Source of the DNA: Marchantia polymorpha subsp. ruderalis
Taxonomy: Eukaryota > Streptophyta > Marchantiopsida > Marchantiales > Marchantiaceae
Assembly (NCBI GenBank): GCA_037833965.1
Contig: AP031351.1
Span: 10,862,501 to 10,926,500, forward strand
DNA length: 64,000 bases
Reading direction: 5' to 3'
Part shown: piece after piece, positions 50,949-61,012 of the stretch
How positions within the stretch are numbered: position 1 is the stretch's first letter
Layout: each line of letters begins with the position of its first letter
Notes under the pieces: generated by a model
The model's input: the letters and a program-made list of their open reading frames with translations, nothing else
Told to the model about the DNA's origin: nothing
Databases searched by the model: none
Program-made: the position numbers and the translations under genes

Positions 50949-53204
50949 ATGCAGTTTTCCAAGTTAGATGATTCCCCGATGTTTAGGAAGCAGATCTTAG
51001 CTCTCGAGGAGACTGCGGAAGCGTTGAGGGAGCGATGTCAGAAGTTTCATAAGGGCTGCCGGAAATACACAGAGGTGCTCGGAGAAGCATACGATGGAGA
51101 TATCGCATTTGCTAATGCCTTAGAAAGTTTTGGCGGAGGCCTGGATGATCCGATGGCGATCGCCGTCGGAGGGCCTGTGATGACAAAATTCACCATCGCA
51201 TTGCGGGAGATCGGCACCTATAAAGAAATTCTGCGCTCTCAAGTAGAACAGACCTTAGAGGAACGGCTAACTCATTTCGTCAGCCTCGATCTGCAGGACG
51301 TCAAGGAACTCCGCAAGAGGTTTGAGAAATCCAGCCTGCACTACGACCAGGTGCGTGTGAAGTTTCTGAATCTCAAACGGGATGCTAAACTGGATGTTGT
51401 GATCGAAGCGGAAGAGGACCTGCGAATTGCCAGAAGCTCTTTCGAGCAAGCTCGGTTTAATCTGGTATCCGCTCTGTCGAATCTTGAGGCCAAGAAGAAG
51501 TTTGAGTTTCTAGAAGCTGTCAGTGAATGCATGGATGCTCACTTGAGGTACTTCAAACAGGGATACGAGTTGTTACACCAGATGGAGCCTTACATTCATC
51601 AGGTGCTAGCTTACGCACAGCAGTCTAGGCAGAGAGCAAATTATGAGCAAGCAGCTCTTGCTGACAGAATGCAGGAGTTCACTAGGCGTATGGAGCGCGA
51701 GAACGAGAGGTCATTTAGTAAGGCTGATATGTCCGCAGCGGGCGATGGAATCCAGACTGTTGGGAGGAGCTCACACCGGCTAATTGAGGCAGTGATGCAA
51801 TCCACGCCCGGGGGAAAGGTTCAGACCATAAAACAGGGGTACCTGCTCAAACGCTCGACGAACTTGCGTGGAGACTGGAAGAGGAGGTTCTTTGTTTTAG
51901 ACAGTTTTGGCAAGTTGTACTACTACAGGAAGCAGTGGGGGAAACCGACGGATGAGAAGACGATTGCCCATCACACGGTGAACCTGTTGACGTCCACTAT
52001 CAAAATGGACGCCGAGCAAACCGACCTGCGCTTCTGTTTTCGAATCATCTCGCCTTCCAAAAGCTACACGCTCCAGGCCGAGAACGCCCTCGATAGGATG
52101 GACTGGATCGATAAAATTACCGGAGTGATAGCATCTCTCTTAAATTCACAAATAACAGATCAGAGACCTGTTAACAGTAGCTCTAGCAGTTTCGCTATGG
52201 ATTCCGAACATTCTTTGTTCGAGGAGACGAGCTCATTGAGCGTCTCCTCACACCGACGTAGTTGTGAGGCAGGTCATGGCGCGGCTCGTGAACGTCAGGA
52301 GAGGCCATTAGATATTTTGAGGAGTGTTCCAGGGAACGAGTTATGCGCTGATTGCGGTACTCCAGATCCGGATTGGGCGTCTCTTAACCTCGGGGTCCTT
52401 CTGTGTATAGAATGTGCTGGTATTCACCGTAATCTCGGAGTACAGGTCTCGAAGATGCGCTCCTTGACTCTAGATGTGAAAGTATGGGAGCCTTCTGTGA
52501 TAGCCTTCTTTTTATCAGTAGGCAATGTCTTCGCCAATTCTATCTGGGAAGAAGAGCTCGTTCGGTCAAATAGCAGCTCACGGCGGTTTGACAGGACTAG
52601 TGGGAACCTGGATCAGAAGGACGCGTTAGCCAAACCTCAACCGAGAGATCCCATCAATGTGAAGGAGAGGTATATACACATGAAGTACGTCGATAGACGC
52701 TTCTTGCGGAAGGTTGAACACAATCCTCAAGGGCCAAGCGTGGCTTCGAGCATCTGGAATGCCGTTCTTGCAGGCAACAAACAGGTTGCTCTCAGACTCT
52801 TTCTGATCGAAAAGGCCGACGCCAACACAACGCATGAGCAGGCGATGGGATTGGTCACTCCTCATGCCTCTCAAGGTGCTCCTGTCACCAGTAAAGGTGA
52901 CTTCGAGGAGAATTTGTGGGGATGTACGTTACTTCATTTGGCCTGCCAAATTGGTGATCTCGCAATGATAGAAATGCTTCTACAGTATGGCGCACGCGTC
53001 AACAGTAGAGATGGTTTCGGGAGAAGTCCTCTTCATCATTGTGTCACGTATGGCAAAAATTTCTGTGCCAAACTACTTGTGTTGCGAGGAGCACAACCTA
53101 CGGCTATTGACGGCTGGGGCAAGACTCCTCTGGACTGTGCCTTGGAATTGGGACCTGTAACTGATGAAGAGCTTTTTCTTCTACTTTCTGAGCCTAGTAA
53201 ATGA
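50949..53204 (+). CDS. ACAP/AGD-type ARF GTPase-activating protein (BAR-PH-ArfGAP-ANK)
   Basis: A single open frame of 751 codons. It has a BAR domain for binding curved membrane at about 1-225, a PH domain at about 294-398 (QGYLLKRSTNLRGDWKRRFF, ending at the usual W385), and an ArfGAP zinc finger with C466, C469, C486 and C489 in CX2CX16CX2C spacing. The arginine finger is R494 in CAGIHRNLG. Two to three ankyrin repeats follow at about 655-735 (LLHLACQIGD, SPLHHCVTYG). This is the complete order of plant AGD1-4 (including VAN3/AGD3), which stimulate GTP hydrolysis by ARF at the trans-Golgi and endosomes and act in vein patterning and tip growth. Length matches those proteins (about 775-830 aa). 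The start is the first ATG after a long ATG-free leader. All key residues are present. The odd point is that no intron interrupts it, whereas seed-plant homologues have many. Confidence 0.97.
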   Translation: MQFSKLDDSPMFRKQILALEETAEALRERCQKFHKGCRKYTEVLGEAYDGDIAFANALESFGGGLDDPMAIAVGGPVMTKFTIALREIGTYKEILRSQVEQTLEERLTHFVSLDLQDVKELRKRFEKSSLHYDQVRVKFLNLKRDAKLDVVIEAEEDLRIARSSFEQARFNLVSALSNLEAKKKFEFLEAVSECMDAHLRYFKQGYELLHQMEPYIHQVLAYAQQSRQRANYEQAALADRMQEFTRRMERENERSFSKADMSAAGDGIQTVGRSSHRLIEAVMQSTPGGKVQTIKQGYLLKRSTNLRGDWKRRFFVLDSFGKLYYYRKQWGKPTDEKTIAHHTVNLLTSTIKMDAEQTDLRFCFRIISPSKSYTLQAENALDRMDWIDKITGVIASLLNSQITDQRPVNSSSSSFAMDSEHSLFEETSSLSVSSHRRSCEAGHGAARERQERPLDILRSVPGNELCADCGTPDPDWASLNLGVLLCIECAGIHRNLGVQVSKMRSLTLDVKVWEPSVIAFFLSVGNVFANSIWEEELVRSNSSSRRFDRTSGNLDQKDALAKPQPRDPINVKERYIHMKYVDRRFLRKVEHNPQGPSVASSIWNAVLAGNKQVALRLFLIEKADANTTHEQAMGLVTPHASQGAPVTSKGDFEENLWGCTLLHLACQIGDLAMIEMLLQYGARVNSRDGFGRSPLHHCVTYGKNFCAKLLVLRGAQPTAIDGWGKTPLDCALELGPVTDEELFLLLSEPSK

Positions 53205-56200
53205 TGTTCCGTGAGCCAGTTCGCTTTCCATCGAAAGGTTGGGGTGTAATATACGAATTATGAAACTCTTCTCTTGTTCTGCAACCTTCAACAGGTTTCG
53301 TGCCCGACCGCTGGTGAGTTGACTTCACATTCTTTTTAACGCCATGCATAGAGTCCTAATCTCAAAAGCATGATGTGTTTTCCTCTAATTCGTTCTGGGT
53401 TACGCATGGGATCAACTGTCTGATGTAGCCGCCTCAATTGACCGATCTTTTCCGCTTGTATTGCTTGAGTGATGTTGCTTCGAAAGGATTGCAGCAGTAT
53501 AAGAGTTGAAACTTGAAAGGATGGGTATCCCACGAAATTTGTAAGGCATTAGGTAGAATTCAATAGGAAGAGTGGGAATTCCAAGTGGCATGTACAGAAA
53601 TTTTTTTTGTAACGAAAAATTTAGACGTCATAGTTCCTTGACGCCAGCATTTGGTATTTATTCAAAGATTCTCTATATATGAAAATGTCAGTAGTGCTTC
53701 GTTGAATAATCTTTAGATTCAAAAGACTTAGTGACGAATGCTCTTATGGCTTCGATTTTCCGTATCTCCTCTTAAGCTTCAAGACGTTCTCTTTGTTTCC
53801 CCGCTCATTTGTCTGTTGGCTGTCATCAAGACGGGTCCACTGCCTGAAGTCCTAATATAGGTTGCACCAGATGTCCAGCAGATGTTTTGCATTTGAATGT
53901 TGAAAGCCCGCCGCTTTCTGTGATAGTTTTTCGTAGACGAAGATTAGCAAATATGACAATCACTTTTTCAAGTGAAAATCGAATGGACGTGGTTTGATGA
54001 AAGTTTCGTTCGTACTCCAGGTACCCTCCAGATTTCAGAAGAAGAGTCCGAAGTGAGTGCATACTGGACTGGCACCATCTAAACTTACCAGGATTTATGT
54101 AAGCCTTTAACAGCTGATGTTCTTTGCTGTGATAATTCGTTAAAACTAAACATTTGGAAAAGCAGAGTAAAAGAAGCGTTCTCGGGTTCAACTCTTACTA
54201 AGTTTCAACGAGGTTGTCTTATGTTTTCGTCAATTTTACTTCGTGAATTTTGGATGTGTCCAACTATGGTACAGAATATATTCTGATCGAGTTTACGATT
54301 GTCATGTGCAGAAGCTTGACTATTACGTAGTAGCTACACCTTTGAGATCTCGATTGATAAGTGACAAGCTGGCAAGCTTGGTGATGAGGTCTTGCATGTC
54401 TTCTCTAACCTGTGGAGGAGGTCTGAATGATTGAGAGGAATATAACCTGGCCGGCGAGTATGAACCATTGATTGTCAACCTGTCTTGGTTTGCTCAGTGG
54501 AGTTTGCATTTGATTCGTAGATGCAGTGTCCTTCTGCCAGCTTCTTCAAGGGAAGTTCTCAAACATTCCCTCACTGCATCCCTCTGGCTAGTGAACGTTC
54601 GCTCCTTTCTTTTGACCTCAAATCACCTGCTTTTCTTTTCTGGTGTAGAGATTCCTTCATTCTGTTATCAATCATCATGAATATGGTTATATGTCTTCAT
54701 CATTCCAAAGCCTTGTGCTCTGGGAACGAAAGCATAACTATGCGGAATCGAAAGGAAATATTCCACTTTAGAGACAACTGTGAAAGATGGATGTCAGATA
54801 AGCTATTATAGACAGCCTAGGAACTTAGTTAGCAGTTCTACCTTAACTTCACCTCTTATGACCCAAAAAATTAGGCTGAAAGAAACAGAGAGGAAGCAGG
54901 TTGCAAAACTTGGGTTGTTCGTACCTTAGGCCGCTTTCGGAGGGAAGATAAGAGCTGTGAAGTACTTCGAGACGGATCGCGATACAAGAATCAATAATTG
55001 GATCAATTTGTAGACTCCTGTCAGAGAAGGCAATTTGGACAGGTCAGGATTCGAAGCTTTGAAACAGTTTAGGTGGTAAGAAAGACTGTAAACATATTCA
55101 TTAAACTCCTGTCAAAAACATGTGGGTTGGTTCTTAAATGCTCAGATTTCCTAGCATGGGATATTTAGAGCTCTCACTTCCTGTGGATCAATTGAGTGTC
55201 TACATCAATCATGCTACTCTGTTGTAAAATAAATGTACATGCTTCATCCCTGAAGGGTTTTGCGCAACCAAGACGTGGGCTTCACTTCGTCTGTGTTTCA
55301 TAGTAGTGTCATCTTTCAATGGATGTATTCTTTGACATTCTTCGTATGTAGTATGCATCAGTTTTCAATGTGCTTACAGTGCCGGTGAAAAGAGAAAGAA
55401 GTAGCGCTTTGAGTGATCTTTCAGTGCATATCCAGGTCTACCAATTCTTACGATCCAAATGTCTCGTGTGAATTCTTAAACCTCTTCACAGCTTTTGATC
55501 GTCTTCTTCACGACAAGGGCTTGATAAGTTAAAGCTATCTTCTGCCTGTATTTTATTTTTATTTTTATTTTGGTCTTTCGTAATATTGCCTTTGTCGAGC
55601 TTAATTATTGTTCCATCTTCCCCGTTGAATCTTAACCATAGAACCCTCATGGAATCCATCTTAGGCGTTCCCTTCCAGAAATCTTCAGTATCAAAGGAAA
55701 CCATCTCCCACACTGCTTACTGGATCTTGCTGTGCAACTTTAACTCAGAAGTATTTCAGCAGAACATAGGAAGTTCATTTTGATAGAACCAAAAAACAAA
55801 AAAAAACGTTCCGCCTTCTAATAATAAGAGATGGAACTCTTTATTTTGTGGGTGCTATATTCAGTAAGAATCTGTGGTGCCTTAGCGTGATAGTTGGATT
55901 TAACAAAGGCCACTAGCCGAATGGTGGAGCTAATCTTTGTGATTACCGCCACTACATGTCACGAAATGTTTTCAGGTGGCGATACTGTAGCTCTATTTGA
56001 CTCCAGAATCTGTACGAAGGTCGAAAGCATTGTCAAAAGCTATGAGCCCAGGATATAATAGATCTATCGAAGTTGACTTTGACTGATTCACCTTCATACG
56101 CTAGCGTTGCGTGTTCTATGGCTTTTAGACAATCATGGGATACAAATTTAGGTCGCTTTTATTTACCCGCAGGCCAGAGGTGGGTGCGGGTGTCTAAAGG

Positions 56201-57576
56201 GAGAGGAGGGTAGACGCCGAAGCGAAAGATTGTATTGTACTATCCAAACCGTGCTCATCTAGATCTCAAGTGGGGAGAGATTCACACTTCTGTTACGGTT
56301 GGAAATAATCGTGTTGTCGGACCTTTCCGGACATTCTTTTCCACACCGTTCACCGACAGATATTTACTTGAAAAGCCTTTACTTATCTACTTTCAGTAAT
56401 TTTCCTGTAGTTACCAAGTTCACTAGATCACATGACACAGAGAACTCGGTTTACACACAGAACCTCAAAATCGGAAATCTTGTGTCACTGACATTAAGGG
56501 AGGTATCACTGAATAATTGAGTCATGGTCCACGTTTTAAACTAATATGGACACCACAGTAGGGACGTGAAACCTGGATGGTTTTCACGCGCTCTTAAGGT
56601 CGAAGGAGATACACGAGACATAACTCAAAGAGTTCAGTGTCATCAATGCCCTAAACATCGCACTACGTTCGCACAGGACACTCCTCACTAACAATCACTG
56701 TGGTGTGGAGCAACGAGATGAACAATAATACCGATGACAGCGATTCACAAATTGCACAAGAACATTACCTGACGACTTATGCAAGACCGGCTCAACAGAT
56801 CCCGTACCATGATCCGGCGTATGATCGAGTTAATTTAGAAACTGAACGATGTTTATAAGGTTCTTCATGAGGTGTGCAAATGATCATAATACGTCAACCA
56901 TGATCCAGCAAACTTGTGAAAGGAAGGAAGGGTTGGTACATTTCTTTTCAACAAAGTGGTGAGAACTCTCCCCTCTCTACCTAGAAGCTGACCCAGAAAT
57001 ACACATGGGAGTCTATAGAGGTTAACTCTATCTGATTCTAGCTTCAGATTTAAATGTTGATATAAATATTACTTAAGACATGTTCATTAGTGGCATAGAA
57101 TACCAGGCAACACATCAATTGGTATCACTCCCATAAATTGTTTTACAATCACTTGTAGTCAAAATATTTTGATTGCTCTAAACAGAATATTAGCTGGTGC
57201 GATCTATATATCTCATACGAAACTATGGTTTTCCGTGAGATATGTACTTTTTTGTCTCAATAAATAGTTAGAAGTTTATCACATTTATTATTTAAGTGCT
57301 ATAGAAGTTTAGCCTCATTTTCCTCCTTTGATTCCACTCATGTAGGGCTTGATGGTATGTGTCAATACTTTTTGCTATCTACTTCTTACTTCACTTCAAA
57401 CAACTTCATCACTCTATGTGGACCTTGAACGTTGTTCATGTAACTCATAGTAGAACATTGTACCTTCCACTAATCACATTTACAAAAAACCTAACATCCC
57501 ATTGCTGTTACCAGAGCATTGCTTCTCATCAATCCTTAACCTAGTCTAATATAACCTAGCAATATAACAAATGTAT
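53205..57576. other. 3' flank and gene-free DNA
   Basis: It starts with the probable 3' UTR of the ARF-GAP gene. No genomic poly-A tract follows the stop. The rest has ordinary composition with short ORFs only (up to 121 codons, 53826-54191 minus strand), none recognised. No RNA gene or transposon is evident. Confidence 0.5.
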
Positions 57577-57785
57577 TTACTTTAGGGGAGTACTAGTTAT
57601 CCCTCACTTTTGGCTAATTAGCGCTCATCCTAGTATACGCGATTCTTTGATTGGTTGAATACCTACCACCCTACCCTGATTGTTACTCATCCGAGAAATT
57701 GCATCTACCAATCAGAGAATAGACTGGAGTAGAGTGAGGTCTAATTAATCATAAGTGAGAGATAACTAGCCGCTACCTTACTTTA
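57577..57785. mobile_element. Foldback MITE, probably hAT-type (non-autonomous DNA transposon)
   Basis: The body 57585-57777 (193 bp) is a long imperfect inverted repeat. The left arm has CTAGTTATCCCTCAC and GATTCTTTGATTGGTT; the right arm read in reverse has CTAGTTATCTCTCAC and TATTCTCTGATTGGT. The exact 8-base word TTACTTTA flanks it at 57577-57584 and 57778-57785. An 8-bp target-site duplication is typical of hAT elements. It has no coding capacity. The outermost dozen bases of the arms match poorly, so exact ends are a little uncertain. Confidence 0.8.
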
Positions 57786-60240
57786 ATCCATTACATACCA
57801 TACAATACATACATATGTGATATATATAAAATCATATATTAACACTTTTAAATGCAAAATTAATATTTTTTGTAATAGACTAAACAACACTTTAATTTTT
57901 TTCGGTTGTTTATTTCTATACAAGTTAATCATAATTCATTTAAATTTTCTTCAAATTAATCATGGAAGATTAGAAATGAGGATTATTTTACTATCTAAAT
58001 TTCAAACCCATTATATAAATCAAATATTATTATATAATAGAAATATGATAATGATATAAAAATATTATTTTCATAATATTTATAAACTATATCATTTTAT
58101 TGAAAATAATTAAAATCTAAGTATTTAAATTGTTATGTAAGTTTTACTATGTAAATGTTATTATTATTATGAATTTTATATATGTATTTTATCATAACAA
58201 TAATATAATTTTGCATAACTAAAAATTTAAAACCTGAAAAATAAAAGTTTGAAATATCCGATGCTTTTTGATGATTTTTTGGCAAGTCAAAAAAATTTTG
58301 TTTGATTTGAACCTTCTAAAATTTTAGTCTATACTTTTTCTATCATAAATATTTAATATTTTTAATAAATAAATAACTTTAGAGACATCTTTATTTGAAA
58401 ATTCTATGAAAAAGAAAATAAAATTTTTCATTTCATTTGACAATATCAAAACTTGGCATTATAAATTTTCATAGTTGTTGTCTAGCTTCACATTTAATTT
58501 TTCTACTTATTCAAATTTTCAATTATTAATCTAGATTAATATTCATAAAACTTTCACTATGTTAGGTTAACTTTATCTTGGATTAACTCCAATTAGCAAT
58601 AATCATGATTAGGGAAATTAATTATGGTTAGTTTAGCTTGGATGTGCATGTGATCTCTTCTTGTATAGCAGAGAGTATGAGCCATTAACTCCGTAGAGTT
58701 CGGAGGTGCATTTCGAGAGTGAAAAGGAAGGAAGAAAGTTTAGCTATGGAGGTCGTGTATGCAATTGTGCTTCAGTGAAGTTTCTATTCTTGTCCATGGA
58801 CGTACCTTGTGCAGGGTGAGTCATGTTATCTCGGTGTTGTGACTGTAGTGAGTGCTGATTGATAGTTGAACCTTTCATACTAGACGTTCAATTTTCAATT
58901 TTATCATTCAATTAAATTGAAAGAAATTACAAATGAATAGTTATAAGAAGTCTCGAAAATCTTGAACTTTGTTAATTGATACTTCAAATAAATATAGAAA
59001 AGATAAACTATTTGGAAAAATAATAACTATTGTGCATATTTATTTTATCTTTAAGGCATCTTCTCTACTTGATATATATGTCATTTTTTACATTCAGAAA
59101 TTTTGGAATTATTCATATATTCAAAATTATATTTGATGTCAAAGACATATATAACTCAATACATCACGATGATCAAAAAATTTAAGATTTAATTTTTTTC
59201 TTTTCATTTTTTAAATTTGTAAGGAATATTTTAATAAATCATGTTTTTTTTGTCATTTCATGTCTTCACTCACGAATCATTTGCATCTTGAATATCACTT
59301 TTTTGGTTGATGTTGTTTTTGAACTATTGCATGTTTCAATCTTCATATCCAAAAGTACAAATTGTTCAAATACTCATTCGGCCTATTTTGTATAAAATAG
59401 AAACAATCTAGTCAAAAATACTTTTTTACAATTTTTTTTTATCTTTTAATTGTACAATTTTTGGTAATCTGTTTGGAAAGAATCTACAGTTGAATTTTCC
59501 ATGCTTCCCCAAGTTTTATGAAAAATTTCATTGACATGTTAACATTTGTATGTAACTCATGACTAAAATTCTAATTTGATATTGTCATTTACATATGTCA
59601 TAGACAAATTTTTCTACTATTATTCTCGTCTGAAAGTTTCTTTTTTTACATTTTTATGTATATTCAAGGTGACGTGAAACTTGAGATTGTCTCAAATACT
59701 ATACTTTCATGTATCACAAATGTGTTATATATTTATTCTAGTTAATTTATATATCATGAATGAAATATAACTATATAGCGTTAATCTAAACGTAGATCAG
59801 ATCAGATAATATATATATATATATATTAATTATATAAAAAATTTCTTTGCAACAATCATTAGTATGTTGTATCTTTTAATTTTCAAGAAATTATTTCAGT
59901 AATGAAATAAAGTCAATTATTATAAATGATAATGATATAAGGGAGGTAAATTTTTATTTATTGGTTAACCATTATTTTAATTTTCATTAATTTTTTAATG
60001 ATATCCAATAATATATCTATGTTAATATATAATCAATTTTTCATGACTTAAATTCTCCAAAATTTGAATCCAGTTTAATTTAAAGCTCATGTCATATTGA
60101 TATTGATATTTCATCTTTTGACATTATTTCTTGTTTGCTGACATGATTGATTATGATTTTTTCTAGCATTGAAAATAATGGAAAATTTTAAATTAGTTTG
60201 ATGTATTATATATTTGTTCAACAGCTCAAGAGCCCCAGTC
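57786..60240. other. AT-rich block with an embedded LTR fossil
   Basis: Very AT-rich and CpG-poor apart from the LTR-like segment at 58560-58877, which stands out by its higher GC. No ORF above about 80 codons and no gene. It ends abruptly at about 60.2 kb against GC-rich DNA. An AT dinucleotide run lies near 59807-59826. Confidence 0.6.
58560..58877 (-). mobile_element. Second LTR-like fossil of the same family, reverse orientation
   Basis: A 318-bp segment starting TGTTAGGTTAA and ending ACCTTTCA. Read in reverse it parallels the segment at 20021-20283: the GTTGAACCTTTCA end corresponds to TGTAAACGTTAAAAC, GTCCATGGACGTACC to CTACGTCCACGGGG, CATGTTATCTCGGTG to the CACCAG...TATAACGTG part, and TTAGGTTAA to TTAACCTCA. 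Flanks are CACTA and TACTA, a likely 5-bp target-site duplication with one difference. No second LTR or internal domain is seen, so it too looks like a solo LTR. It is clearly diverged from the other copy. Confidence 0.62.
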
Positions 60241-60262
60241 AGACGAGCTTGTCTCCGTAACT

Positions 60263-61012
60263 ATGGTTACCTTTTTGGTGTTGGCGTTCGTCCTATCACT
60301 CTCCTCCTATTCATCGCACTCGTCTAGCGACCAAATCTGCTTCATTGCGACTGCAATGACAACACATGGCAATGGTTGCGCTCTCAAGATTCGTCCATCA
60401 TGTCAGGAGGGTATTAAATCGACGAACGGCGCTCGCGTTCACGCTCGAACGGCGACGATCTGGTGCATCGGGTCAAGGACAGTAACCAGGTTGCAGGGCA
60501 GTGCGAAGGCGAAAGCGAAATCCCACAGCATGACAGAAGAAAGTGACGTGGTCGGTCTCGACTCAGGTTCAAACTCGTATCCGGTCTCTACAGTTGATGA
60601 TTTCCACACCAGCGACGCAATAAATAACACGTGTTGTTTCGACGCGACTATCATCAGATTGCCAGCGCAATCACAAGGTCTAGACGACTCCTGCGCTAGT
60701 CCTGAGTACGAACCTCCACTCACCTACTTACTCAACGCCAAGTCACGAAACACTCGATCTCGCACCACAGTAGAACCCTGCGCGACGGCGCAGCGCAACC
60801 ATCGGCCCGACCAATGGGACCGCGCGTTCGCCCTCCGGTCGGTGTCTACCGGCTCCGCGACGCGTCACGGCAGCACTCCAGTCGGGCCAGGCAAGGAGAC
60901 CGGTGCCAGAGCTGAGCGGTGGGGGTCGTTGTCGTTGGGTACAGTGTCTGGGTCCTCAGGTAAGATCCACAATACAAACGCCGGGATTTATGGCGGGAGC
61001 CGCCAGAATTAG
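60263..61012 (+). CDS. Hypothetical protein with signal-peptide-like N-terminus
   Basis: A 249-codon ORF begins with ATG at the sharp border between an AT-rich block and GC-rich DNA. Residues 1-22 (MVTFLVLAFVLSLSSYSSHS...) resemble a secretory signal peptide. The remainder is polar and S/T/R-rich, with a few cysteines and no domain I recognise. It may encode a lineage-specific secreted protein, or be an open frame in GC-rich DNA where stops are rare. No splice-supported exon follows that I can identify. Confidence 0.25.
   Translation: MVTFLVLAFVLSLSSYSSHSSSDQICFIATAMTTHGNGCALKIRPSCQEGIKSTNGARVHARTATIWCIGSRTVTRLQGSAKAKAKSHSMTEESDVVGLDSGSNSYPVSTVDDFHTSDAINNTCCFDATIIRLPAQSQGLDDSCASPEYEPPLTYLLNAKSRNTRSRTTVEPCATAQRNHRPDQWDRAFALRSVSTGSATRHGSTPVGPGKETGARAERWGSLSLGTVSGSSGKIHNTNAGIYGGSRQN

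Noticed and set aside
56718-56858. 46-codon ORF with YHDP and NLETERC words, faintly like the frame at 39.9-40.1 kb
   Set aside because: The shared words are very short and in different order; I cannot show homology.
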